NCBI GenBank assembly: GCA_015264885.1
Contig: JABZYY010000067.1
Span: forward strand, 1-5,980
Length of the DNA: 5,980 bases
From: Streptococcus sp.
Lineage (GTDB): Bacteria > Bacillota > Bacilli > Lactobacillales > Aerococcaceae
Reading direction: 5' to 3'
Shown: piece after piece, positions 1 through 5,031 of the stretch
Position numbering within the stretch: position 1 is the first letter of the stretch
How the letters are laid out: every line of letters begins with the position of its first letter
Notes under the pieces: generated by a model
Databases searched by the model: none
What the model was told of the DNA's origin: nothing
The model's input: only the letters and a program-made list of their open reading frames with translations
Made by a program: the position numbers and the translations under genes

Positions 1-1
1 G

Positions 2-1243
2 TCTACAACGCGTGAATATGGTTCTGCGAAAGTCGATGTCTTTAACACGGCTTCAGGCATTTTCAAAGGGTTAGCTGAAGAGGAAGAGGTACTCATGAGC
101 CACGGCGACCGTATTACAGCGATTCCTGAAGGGTTCAGCGTGACGGCTTCGAATGCGCACACGCCATTTGCGGCTTTTGAAAACCAAGAACGTCGCATTT
201 ACGGCGTACAGTTCCACCCAGAGGTTCGTCACAGTATTCACGGGAACGACATGCTGCGCAACTTCGTGTTCGATATTTGTGGAGCGACAGGCGACTGGTC
301 GATGGACAGCTTTATTGAAATGGAAATTTCGAAAATTCGCGAAAAAGTGGGCCATAAGAAAGTCTTACTTGGACTCTCAGGTGGGGTTGACTCAAGTGTG
401 GTTGGGGTTCTCTTGCAAAAAGCAATCGGCGACCAACTGATCTGTATTTTCGTAGACCACGGCTTGCTTCGTAAAGGGGAAGGCGACCAAGTGATGGAGA
501 GCCTTTCTGGTAAATTTGGCCTCAATATTATCCGCGTGAACGCTCAGGAACGTTTCCTATCGAAACTTAAAGGCGTAAGCGACCCTGAACAAAAACGGAA
601 GATTATCGGAAATGAGTTCGTGTACGTATTCGACGACGAAGCGGCAAAACTCACAGACGTGGATTTCCTTGCACAAGGAACGCTCTATACAGACATCATC
701 GAATCCGGAACGAAAACAGCGCAAACCATCAAGTCTCACCATAACGTAGGGGGACTTCCAGAGGACATGCAATTCGAACTCATCGAACCGCTCAACACGC
801 TCTTCAAAGACGAAGTGCGCGCTCTTGGAACGGCGCTTGGCATGCCAGACTCTATCGTATGGCGCCAACCATTCCCAGGACCAGGACTTGGAATCCGTGT
901 GCTTGGGGAAGTGACGGAAGAGAAACTTGAAATCGTTCGCGAATCTGACGCTATCTTACGCGAAGAAATCGCCAAAAACGGCCTTGAACGCGACGTATGG
1001 CAATACTTCACGGTTCTTCCAGGCATCCGAAGCGTTGGGGTGATGGGGGACGGCAGAACATACGACTACACGATCGGAATCCGTGCCGTAACAAGTATCG
1101 ACGGCATGACGAGTGACTTCGCTCGCATCCCTTGGGAAGTATTGCAAACGATCAGCGCCCGTATCGTGAACGAAGTAGCCCACGTCAACCGCGTCGTCTA
1201 CGACATCACGAGTAAACCGCCGGCTACAATAGAGTGGGAGTAG
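2..1243 (+). CDS. guaA: GMP synthase (glutamine-hydrolysing), 5'-truncated by the window edge
   Basis: Cytosolic enzyme of purine synthesis that converts XMP to GMP using ATP and ammonia released from glutamine. The reading frame is open from base 2 ([14 protein letters not shown]...), so the start lies upstream; 413 codons are present against about 510-515 for the family, so roughly 100 N-terminal residues are missing, including the nucleophile Cys of the amidotransferase. Visible: the His-Glu end of the class I amidotransferase triad in GVQFHPEV (His codon 215-217, Glu 221-223), the ATP-pyrophosphatase P-loop SGGVDSS (377-397), [19 protein letters not shown], and the C-terminal dimerisation domain with [16 protein letters not shown] and the typical end KPPATIEWE. 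No frameshift or missing key residue is seen. Codon use is richer in G and C than in the genes downstream. No convincing intrinsic terminator follows its stop, so transcription may run into the 76-aa gene. Identification is near certain. Confidence 0.98.
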   Translation, partial: STTREYGSAKVDVFNTASGIFKGLAEEEEVLMSHGDRITAIPEGFSVTASNAHTPFAAFENQERRIYGVQFHPEVRHSIHGNDMLRNFVFDICGATGDWSMDSFIEMEISKIREKVGHKKVLLGLSGGVDSSVVGVLLQKAIGDQLICIFVDHGLLRKGEGDQVMESLSGKFGLNIIRVNAQERFLSKLKGVSDPEQKRKIIGNEFVYVFDDEAAKLTDVDFLAQGTLYTDIIESGTKTAQTIKSHHNVGGLPEDMQFELIEPLNTLFKDEVRALGTALGMPDSIVWRQPFPGPGLGIRVLGEVTEEKLEIVRESDAILREEIAKNGLERDVWQYFTVLPGIRSVGVMGDGRTYDYTIGIRAVTSIDGMTSDFARIPWEVLQTISARIVNEVAHVNRVVYDITSKPPATIEWE

Positions 1244-1299
1244 CAGAAGCAAATATGTTGCTGTTATGAAAGTGTTGAAATTTGTGGGAGATAAAAAGT

Positions 1300-1530
1300 A
1301 TGGATATTATATACAAGAAGCAACGATTAGCACTTACACGATTTTGGGGCGACAATAGATTGTGTCTAAGGGCTACAGAACCGGAGCAAAAAGAAATGCC
1401 TAAAATGCAATTTGTTGGTGGGTATCCCAATGAATGGTACATATTTATTGATGATCTTACAGATGAAGAAAAAAGTGAGATTACAGATATTTATGGCAAC
1501 TCTATTAGAATACAGGAATTTGATATATAA
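1300..1530 (+). CDS. Hypothetical protein, 76 aa
   Basis: I do not recognise the family. Start chosen at ATG 1300 because GGGAG (1286-1290) lies 9 nt upstream; an in-frame TTG at 1282 would add six residues but has no ribosome site. The protein (MDIIYKKQRLALTRFW... to ...IRIQEFDI) is soluble-looking, with no signal peptide or membrane segment. It has a basic N-terminus, a central aromatic stretch (FVGGYPNEWYIFIDD) and an acidic second half (LTDEEKSEITDIYG), giving a net acidic tail. It lies 56 nt behind guaA with no recognisable promoter between them, so it may depend on readthrough from guaA. Its AT-rich codon use contrasts with guaA and suggests acquired DNA. Small size and acidity would be compatible with an immunity or anti-toxin type protein, but nothing in the sequence demonstrates that. 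Confidence 0.7.
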   Translation: MDIIYKKQRLALTRFWGDNRLCLRATEPEQKEMPKMQFVGGYPNEWYIFIDDLTDEEKSEITDIYGNSIRIQEFDI

Positions 1531-1576
1531 ATCCCAGTTTTGGAACCTTCTGTAGAATGAAAAATTTGAAGTTGCT

Positions 1577-1769
1577 GAGATGAATGAAATGAATCGTATC
1601 TTCAAATATCTAATTGCAAGTATAATTATGGGAGTTACCATATTCTATGCCGTTTATTATACAAAAGGTGAATATAACTATATGGCATTTCCGATAGCTT
1701 TCATTCTTAACGGACCGATTTATTTCAGTAGGAAGAAAACTTAGTTTAGTAAGCTAGCTTTAAAAATAA
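1577..1769 (+). repeat. Direct repeat block R1, copy 1 (51-aa gene and flanks)
   Basis: Matches 2386-2580, offset about 809 bp. Homology runs from GAGATGAATG before the start codon, through the whole 51-aa gene, and about 25 bp past the stop (AGTTTAGTAAGCTA then an A-rich run). It ends before the terminators, which are unrelated between the two copies. Confidence 0.9.
1589..1744 (+). CDS. Small putative membrane protein, 51 aa, copy 1 of a duplicated gene
   Basis: Family not recognised. The translation (MNRIFKYLIASIIMGVTIFY... to ...IYFSRKKT) has a hydrophobic stretch at residues 8-24, a short polar turn (TKGEYNY, 25-31), a second hydrophobic stretch at 32-46 and a basic tail RKK. It is therefore probably a two-pass membrane protein. 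ATG 1589 is preferred; an in-frame ATG at 1580 is also possible, but the weak GAG at 1577-1579 sits 9 nt before 1589, the same spacing as the better site of copy 2. Copy 2 lies at 2398-2553: 11 of 156 bases differ, and 45 of 51 residues are identical (changes at residues 8, 18, 34, 36, 39 and 40, all but one between hydrophobic residues). This pattern argues that the frame is really translated and under constraint. It is followed by the terminator at 1780. Confidence 0.65.
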   Translation: MNRIFKYLIASIIMGVTIFYAVYYTKGEYNYMAFPIAFILNGPIYFSRKKT

Positions 1770-1779
1770 GCAAAAATGA

Positions 1780-1807
1780 GACCGTAACGACTTCGTTACG
1801 GTCTTTT
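1780..1807 (+). terminator. Intrinsic terminator after 51-aa gene copy 1
   Basis: Perfect inverted repeat GACCGTAACGA (1780-1790) and TCGTTACGGTC (1793-1803), forming a stem of about 10 bp with an ACTT loop, followed at once by TTTT and then GATTT. The upstream flank CAAAAATGA is A-rich, so weak activity in the reverse direction is possible. It ends the 76-aa and 51-aa transcription unit. Confidence 0.88.
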
Positions 1808-2001
1808 GATTTATAAAACAGAACCAATTTCGTACCAAATTTTTAAGAATAATGTTAACTCTAATCTAGTAATTCGCAAAAAGGCGCAGTATAATATAAG
1901 CAAATGAAAGCGGTTAATTATTAAGGTGCAAACTTGATAGAATTTAAATAAAGTATTTGTGTTGAATAATAGAATCAAAAAATAACAGGGAGGCGAAATT
2001 A
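1808..2001. other. AT-rich intergenic region with a candidate -10 box
   Basis: No credible gene on either strand. A perfect TATAAT lies at 1890-1895, but the -35 position 17 bp upstream reads TAGTAA (3 of 6 matches) and no extended -10 TG is present. A start near 1902 would leave a leader of about 100 nt before the 30-aa gene. Another TTGATA at 1934-1939 has no -10 partner at proper spacing. The region is likely to contain the promoter of the 2002-2553 gene group, but the exact site is uncertain. Confidence 0.4.
1890..1895 (+). promoter_or_regulatory. Candidate -10 element for the 2002-2553 small-gene group
   Basis: TATAAT matches the sigma-A -10 consensus exactly; the -35 is poor (TAGTAA at 1867-1872, 17-bp spacing). 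In DNA this AT-rich an exact TATAAT can arise by chance, hence the low confidence. Confidence 0.25.
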
Positions 2002-2094
2002 ATGGATCTTGGAACATATATTTTCGTAGGGATGGTTTCTTTAGCAATCATCTTAGTTGTTGGTGTTATCAGTTTTATAAAAAAAGATAAATAA
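2002..2094 (+). CDS. Tiny single-pass membrane peptide, 30 aa
   Basis: Too short for usual gene calling, but it has one of the best ribosome sites in the window: GGGAGG at 1988-1993, 8 nt before ATG 2002. The product starts MDLGTYIFVGMVSLAII and ends SFIKKDK. A hydrophobic helix covers about residues 6-25 and a lysine-rich tail (KKDK) follows, predicting one membrane span with the tail in the cytoplasm. It is first of three close same-strand genes (76 nt before the 67-aa gene, which is 23 nt before the 51-aa gene copy 2). Possible roles include a regulatory small membrane peptide, a type I toxin-like peptide or a subunit of a small membrane complex. No antisense RNA promoter supporting the toxin idea was recognised. 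Function unknown. Confidence 0.6.
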   Translation: MDLGTYIFVGMVSLAIILVVGVISFIKKDK

Positions 2095-2170
2095 TGATAT
2101 GACAGACTTGATTAAAGAAAAATAATTAAATAGAGGAAAATTGCTAAAAAAAAGTAAGGAGAAGATTAAA

Positions 2171-2374
2171 ATGAGACAATTAAGCGGTATTAAAGTGTTT
2201 CTCTTTGGTTATTTATGTTATGTAGTCTTGGCCGTAATTCTTGACCTGTTTCTTGGGTTCGATCAATGGAATCGCGAGCTTAGATTTATATTCATGTTCT
2301 TCGTTTTTGGGACGTTGTCTCTATTTTTAAACAAGGGTTATTTCGATAAGTTTTTAAGCAAAAAGATTGAATAG
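2171..2374 (+). CDS. Small putative membrane protein, 67 aa
   Basis: Family not recognised. ATG 2171 is chosen because AAGGAG (2156-2161) lies 9 nt upstream; the in-frame TTG at 2141 has a poorer site only 4 nt away and would add ten lysine-rich residues. The protein begins MRQLSGIKVF. It has a long hydrophobic stretch at about residues 8-30 (including FLFGYLCYVVLAVILDLFLG), a polar charged loop (DQWNREL), a second at about 38-53 (FIFMFFVFGTLSLFL) and a basic tail (KFLSKKIE). This predicts two spans with both ends inside by the positive-inside rule. It probably forms a transcription unit with the 30-aa gene before it and the 51-aa gene copy 2 after it, ended by the terminator at 2588. Confidence 0.7.
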   Translation: MRQLSGIKVFLFGYLCYVVLAVILDLFLGFDQWNRELRFIFMFFVFGTLSLFLNKGYFDKFLSKKIE

Positions 2375-2385
2375 CGTATAGAATG

Positions 2386-2580
2386 GAGATGAATGTAATG
2401 AATCGTATCTTCAAATATTTTATTGCAAGTATTATTATGGGAGTTACCGTATTCTATGCCGTTTATTATACAAAAGGGGAATATAACTATATGGCAATTC
2501 CGACAGCTTTCCTTATTAACGGACCAATTTATTTCAGTAGGAAGAAAACCTAGTTTAGTAAGCTAACTTTTAAAAAATAA
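2386..2580 (+). repeat. Direct repeat block R1, copy 2 (51-aa gene and flanks)
   Basis: Second copy of 1577-1769. It starts at GAGATGAATG, covers the 51-aa gene and continues past the stop (AGTTTAGTAAGCTAACTTTT, then A-rich). Downstream it passes into a terminator unrelated to the one behind copy 1. Confidence 0.9.
2398..2553 (+). CDS. Small putative membrane protein, 51 aa, copy 2 of a duplicated gene
   Basis: Paralogue of the gene at 1589-1744, about 93% identical in DNA over the coding region. ATG 2398 is chosen because GGAG (2385-2388) lies 9 nt upstream; the in-frame ATG at 2389 directly abuts that site and would be too close. Hydrophobic stretches at residues 8-24 and 32-46 flank the conserved turn TKGEYNY, and the C-terminus is FSRKKT. 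Differences from copy 1 are Leu8Phe, Ile18Val, Phe34Ile, Ile36Thr, Ile39Leu and Leu40Ile. Two-span topology is retained. It has a better ribosome site than copy 1 and is third in a run of small membrane genes, 23 nt behind the 67-aa gene. Function unknown; the duplication suggests dosage or variant selection, which is inference. Confidence 0.68.
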   Translation: MNRIFKYFIASIIMGVTVFYAVYYTKGEYNYMAIPTAFLINGPIYFSRKKT

Positions 2581-2587
2581 ATGGAAT

Positions 2588-2622
2588 AGGCTCTGGAATT
2601 TTAGTTCTAGAGCCTTTATTAT
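2588..2622 (+). terminator. Intrinsic terminator after 51-aa gene copy 2 (first copy of a repeated terminator)
   Basis: Stem GGCTCTGGAA (2589-2598) with TTCTAGAGCC (2605-2614), 10 pairs including one G-U, loop TTTTAG, extended by A2588-T2615, followed by TTTATTATT. Nearly identical to the terminator at 3375-3409, where the wobble pair sits at a different stem position. Confidence 0.85.
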
Positions 2623-2709
2623 TGGGATTGAGAGAATGTATTTGAAGGGAGTAGAGGTCATGGACGAAAAGATTGAAATCAAGAAGCAAGATTTCTATGA
2701 GATGCTGTA
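2588..2709 (+). repeat. Direct repeat block R2, copy 1 (terminator, Shine-Dalgarno and first codons of the 109-aa gene)
   Basis: Matches 3375-3495 with about six substitutions and one 1-bp indel in 122 bp. It contains the terminator, the leader, AAGGGAG, ATG and 15 matching codons. The homology stops sharply within codon 17, where copy 1 turns into TAA and then grpB leader sequence. Confidence 0.92.
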
Positions 2710-2710
2710 A
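2660..2710 (+). pseudogene. 5' remnant of the 109-aa gene (16 codons)
   Basis: ATG 2660 has the same GGGAG ribosome site at 8-nt spacing (2647-2651) as the intact gene at 3446 and encodes MDEKIEIKKQDFYEML before TAA. The intact copy reads MDEKIEIRKQDFYEMM and continues for 109 residues. The remaining 93 or so codons are absent here and the sequence passes directly to the GrpB-family gene, whose ATG is 30 nt after the stop. Because the start signals are intact, the 16-codon peptide could still be translated and might act as a leader for the next gene, but simple debris of a duplication is the more economical reading. Confidence 0.8.
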
Positions 2711-2740
2711 ATATATAAATTAGAATTGTAGAGGTTAGAT

Positions 2741-3307
2741 ATGAATAAAAAATTCGAGCAAATGAGTTTAAAAGAGCTTTGGCAACTGTTTCCGATATTT
2801 TTAGTTAAACATAATAAAGAGTGGACAAAATGGTATGAAGAAGAAAGAAAATCAATATTATCAGCATTGCCGAGTAAAAGTACAAAAAGAATATCTCACA
2901 TCGGAAGCACGGCTATATCAGGAATATGGGCGAAAAATATTGTGGATGTATTAGTTGAAGTAAACGACAAGGCGGATTTAGATATTGTTAAAAATATTCT
3001 AATAAACAAGGGTTGGCTATGTATGAATACGACTGAAGCCCGCATTACATTAAACAAAGGCTACACAGAACAAGGATTTGCAGAAAGAGTATTCCATCTT
3101 CATATTAGAATTGTCGGAGATAATGATGAACTGTATTTTAGAGATTATTTGAATGAGCATAAGGAAATAGGAAAAGAATATGAAGCCTTAAAACTATCGC
3201 TTTGGAAAAAATTTGAACATGATAGAGATGGATACACTGAGGCAAAAACAGATTTTATAAGAAAATATACAAATTTAGCAAAAAGTTTATATGGGAAAAG
3301 ATACTAA
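2741..3307 (+). CDS. GrpB/UPF0157 family protein (nucleotidyltransferase fold), 188 aa
   Basis: GrpB family, a branch of the nucleotidyltransferase superfamily of uncertain cellular role, sometimes found fused to acetyltransferase or kinase domains; this one is a stand-alone protein. Start ATG 2741 with AGAGG (2730-2734) 6 nt upstream. Hallmarks: the family signature HIGSTAISGIWAKNIVD at residues 53-69, with Gly-Ser and Asp69 corresponding to the nucleotidyltransferase GS...D motif; FHLHI around residues 118-122; YFRDYLNEHKEIGKEYEALK at 132-151; and the usual C-terminal YTEAKTDFI at 165-173. The common AKP of the signature is AKN here. The N-terminal 20 residues are a helical extension before the conserved core. 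Length is in the family range. It is flanked by two copies of repeat R2 and is AT-rich, so it looks inserted; no own promoter or terminator is evident. Family call is firm, substrate unknown. Confidence 0.93.
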   Translation: MNKKFEQMSLKELWQLFPIFLVKHNKEWTKWYEEERKSILSALPSKSTKRISHIGSTAISGIWAKNIVDVLVEVNDKADLDIVKNILINKGWLCMNTTEARITLNKGYTEQGFAERVFHLHIRIVGDNDELYFRDYLNEHKEIGKEYEALKLSLWKKFEHDRDGYTEAKTDFIRKYTNLAKSLYGKRY

Positions 3308-3374
3308 CCAAATTTTTCATTTATAAGAAGAGATTAGGATAGTTAGATAATGTTTGATAAAGAAATAATGGCAG
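3308..3374. other. Short AT-rich spacer after the GrpB gene
   Basis: Nothing recognisable: no ORF, hairpin or promoter of note. Transcription of the GrpB gene presumably ends at the terminator that follows at 3375. Confidence 0.5.
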
Positions 3375-3409
3375 AGGCTCTGGAATTTTAGTTCCGGAGC
3401 CTTTATTAT
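3375..3409 (+). terminator. Intrinsic terminator after the GrpB gene (second copy of the repeated terminator)
   Basis: Stem GGCTCTGGAA (3376-3385) with TTCCGGAGCC (3392-3401), loop TTTTAG, one U-G wobble, extended by A3375-T3402 and followed by TTTATTATT. Both changes relative to the copy at 2588 keep the helix paired. Confidence 0.87.
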
Positions 3410-3495
3410 TGGGGTGAGAGACTGTATTTGAAGGGAGTAGAGGTCATGGACGAAAAGATTGAAATCAGGAAGCAAGATTTCTATGAGATGATGTA
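3375..3495 (+). repeat. Direct repeat block R2, copy 2
   Basis: Second copy of 2588-2709, offset 786-787 bp. Here the repeated leader is joined to the complete 109-aa gene, so this is probably the ancestral arrangement and copy 1 the derived fragment. Confidence 0.92.
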
Positions 3496-3775
3496 TTTAA
3501 TGGAGAAAATTCTGTATATCGCAGAACGCTCAGGGGCCAGAGAGGATAGTGACAACAACGCGTATTCTTTGGCCATCACCTTTGGAAAAGAGAACGTTGT
3601 GCAGGAGTTGCTATCGCTTCGAAGAAAAATGAATCGCTATTTAGATGAGCAGGGCGAAGCGGAGTTAGAAAAAATCCTCGAATCCATTGATGACATTACC
3701 ATTCCCTATGGCCTACCGCTCGAAGCCTTACGAAAAGAACTTGAACCGTACTTGCCGAAGAGGGTTGAGGGGTAG
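3446..3775 (+). CDS. Hypothetical protein, 109 aa
   Basis: I do not recognise the family. ATG 3446 is chosen over the in-frame TTG at 3428 because AAGGGAG (3431-3437) lies 8 nt upstream of the ATG, and because the duplicated fragment at 2660 preserves exactly this start context. The protein begins MDEKIEIRKQDFYEMM. It is soluble, charged and predicted mostly helical: a helix with aromatic residues (FYEMMYLMEKILYIAE, 12-27), a Gly/Asp-rich turn (SGAREDSDNNAY), a helix pair with LLSLRRKMNRYLDEQGEAEL, and a C-terminal proline-bounded segment (IPYGLPLEALRKELEPYLPK). No catalytic motif or membrane span is seen. Its base composition is closer to guaA than to the AT-rich genes before and after it, so it may be the older resident of this locus. 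Confidence 0.8.
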   Translation: MDEKIEIRKQDFYEMMYLMEKILYIAERSGAREDSDNNAYSLAITFGKENVVQELLSLRRKMNRYLDEQGEAELEKILESIDDITIPYGLPLEALRKELEPYLPKRVEG

Positions 3776-3884
3776 AATAAATATAATAGAACACCGTAAT
3801 TGGATACGCTTCTTACTATCGGTCTCGTATGGACTATCTTTAAGATTTTTCAGTATGAATCCGCAAAATAAAGAATAGGCAAAA
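3776..3884. other. Intergenic region, possibly a degenerate tiny ORF
   Basis: No gene I can support. A 23-codon frame at 3800-3871 starting with TTG reads LDTLLTIGLVWTIFKIFQ..., hydrophobic with a polar tail, which is protein-like, but it lacks a ribosome site and is preceded immediately by an in-frame TAA. It may be a degraded small membrane gene or chance. Confidence 0.3.
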
Positions 3885-3915
3885 GGTCAGTCGTAACAAC
3901 GGCTGGCTTTTTCTT
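3885..3915 (+). terminator. Intrinsic terminator after the 109-aa gene
   Basis: Stem GTCAGTCG (3886-3893) with CGGCTGGC (3900-3907), eight pairs with two G-U, loop TAACAA, followed by TTTTTCTTT; the preceding AAAAG can extend the stem against the T run. It separates the 109-aa gene from the nuclease-like gene. Confidence 0.85.
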
Positions 3916-4000
3916 TAGAAAAGGGTGTATAAACTAGTTCAAAGTGGTATACTTCAGTGTGAAGGGTTTATTTATTAAGTGTATAAATTTATATCAATTT

Positions 4001-4007
4001 GAGGGGG
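4001..4007 (+). promoter_or_regulatory. Ribosome binding site that fixes the TTG start at 4014
   Basis: GAGGGGG lies 6 nt before TTG 4014. The alternative in-frame TTG at 3999 overlaps this site and so cannot be served by it. Confidence 0.7.
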
Positions 4008-4013
4008 ATTACT

Positions 4014-4940
4014 TTGGAATTTGGAAAGTTGAAAGAAGTAGATGTGAGAGAATTATGGAAACATGAGCAATATAATTTCTCTGAATGGTTAGCAAAAGAA
4101 GAAAACATAGAAATGCTTGGGGATGAGGTTGGAGTAACTTTTGCTGAAATTAGAAAAGAAGTTTTTGTTGGTGCATACAGATGTGATCTAGTTGCACAGG
4201 ATGAAACTAGTGGAGCAAAGATTATTATTGAGAATCAGTTAGAAGCGACAAATCACGATCATTTAGGGAAAATTATTACTTATGCTTCAGGTCTAGAGGC
4301 AACGGTTGTTATTTGGATTGTTAAGGAAGCTCGCGAAGAACATCGCAGTGCAATCGAGTGGCTAAACAGTAAAACAACAGAAGATGTGTCATTTTTCCTA
4401 ATTGAAATCCATGCTTATAAAATTGGAGATTCATTACCTGCACCTAAATTTGAAGTTGTTGAAAAACCTAACGATTTTGTCAAAACAACCAAAGGAAATT
4501 CAAGGAGTGGAGAATTAACATTTATAGAATCAGAACGCTTGAACTTCTGGACTCAGTTTAATGAGGTTATTAAAGAAAGAGACAAACCTATTAACATATG
4601 TAAAGCTACAACGAATCATTGGTATAATGTTAGCTTAGGAAGTTCTAAAGCTAATTTATCAATAACTCTAAATACAAAAGAAAAAGCAGTAGGTATTGAG
4701 GTTTATATTCAGAATGATAAAACTTTATTTGATCAATTATATGCTTTGCGAGAACAAATAGAAGACGAGACAGGGTTAACATTTGATTGGCAAAGATTAG
4801 ACGGTAAAAAAGCCTCAAGAATTCGTTATTTAATGGATGGGTTGGACTTTGAAAATCAAGAAAATTATCAAGAATTAATGAATGAAGTACTTGATCAAGT
4901 TATAAAAATGAGAAAAGTATTTAAAAAGTACATTAAATAG
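4014..4940 (+). CDS. DUF4268-like protein with PD-(D/E)XK nuclease-like N-terminal domain, 308 aa
   Basis: The N-terminal half (about residues 1-135) resembles a PD-(D/E)XK restriction-endonuclease-like fold: FAEIRKEV with Glu45, YRCDLVAQD with Asp58, then a beta strand ending in the acidic pair IIIENQLEATNHDHLGKI (Glu73, Gln75, His81-Asp82-His83), followed by YASGLEATVVIWIVKE. Asp58 and Glu73-x-Gln75 are the probable metal-binding set; this is inference from motif spacing. The C-terminal half (about 170-308) resembles DUF4268, including FWTQFNEVI, NHWYNVSLGSS, VGIEVYIQNDK and the late DETGLTFDWQRLDGKKASRIR. Such proteins occur alone or near restriction and other accessory genes. Start is TTG 4014. 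No partner methylase or helicase gene lies next to it, and no clear promoter was found (TATACT at 3948-3953 lacks a -35). AT-rich codon use suggests transfer. Family assignment is fairly sure, activity untested. Confidence 0.82.
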   Translation: MEFGKLKEVDVRELWKHEQYNFSEWLAKEENIEMLGDEVGVTFAEIRKEVFVGAYRCDLVAQDETSGAKIIIENQLEATNHDHLGKIITYASGLEATVVIWIVKEAREEHRSAIEWLNSKTTEDVSFFLIEIHAYKIGDSLPAPKFEVVEKPNDFVKTTKGNSRSGELTFIESERLNFWTQFNEVIKERDKPINICKATTNHWYNVSLGSSKANLSITLNTKEKAVGIEVYIQNDKTLFDQLYALREQIEDETGLTFDWQRLDGKKASRIRYLMDGLDFENQENYQELMNEVLDQVIKMRKVFKKYIK

Positions 4941-4971
4941 AATATTATCGGTTAAATAGGTAACTTAAATT

Positions 4972-5000
4972 TTGCCACGGTCTCCTTAATATTTTATACT
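4972..5000 (+). promoter_or_regulatory. Promoter of the acyl-CoA dehydrogenase gene
   Basis: -35 TTGCCA (4972-4977) and -10 TATACT (4995-5000), each 5 of 6 to the sigma-A consensus, at the optimal 17-bp spacing. Transcription would start near 5006-5008, giving a leader of only about 25 nt. The -10 overlaps the left arm of the inverted repeat at 4982-5024, so a bound repressor would block polymerase. Confidence 0.8.
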
Positions 5001-5024
5001 ATCGTTGTATAAGATATTAAGGAG
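4982..5024. promoter_or_regulatory. 18-bp inverted repeat over the promoter and Shine-Dalgarno (probable operator; possible terminator or translation block)
   Basis: Left arm CTCCTTAATATTTTATAC (4982-4999) and right arm GTATAAGATATTAAGGAG (5007-5024) are complementary at 17 of 18 positions; the odd one is a T/G that would pair as U-G in RNA. The centre is TATCGTT. The left arm contains most of the -10 box, and the right arm contains the likely transcription start and AAGGAG of the ribosome site. CTTTTT follows at 5026-5031. As DNA this suits a dimeric repressor operator; as RNA from an upstream promoter it would hide the ribosome site and could end transcription of the preceding gene. Confidence 0.75.
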
Positions 5025-5031
5025 GCTTTTT

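Noticed and set aside
1201..1243. attL/attR pair from the guaA 3' end
   Set aside because: No second copy of the last guaA bases was found in the rest of the window.
557..1252. Several minus-strand open frames of about 100 codons
   Set aside because: All are antisense to conserved guaA codons; no start signals, no protein-like pattern.
1246..1263. Weak hairpin AGCAA/TTGCT after guaA as its terminator
   Set aside because: Only five pairs, AT-rich and not followed by a T run.
2099..2125. Eight-codon ATG frame (MTDLIKEK) after the 30-aa gene
   Set aside because: Too short and without its own ribosome site; likely chance.
2002..2200. Type I toxin-antitoxin pair based on the 30-aa peptide
   Set aside because: The peptide is toxin-like in shape, but no clear antisense promoter or structured antisense RNA could be seen on the minus strand.
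2588..3495. CRISPR-like or transposon-end reading of the direct repeats
   Set aside because: Only two copies, about 120 bp long, in direct orientation and containing gene signals; no spacers, no terminal inverted repeats and no transposase.
3800..3871. 23-codon TTG frame with a hydrophobic protein-like sequence
   Set aside because: No ribosome site and an in-frame stop directly before the TTG; kept only as a note on the intergenic region.
3687..3878. 63-codon plus-strand frame overlapping the end of the 109-aa gene
   Set aside because: Out-of-frame shadow for its first half, with no ribosome site.
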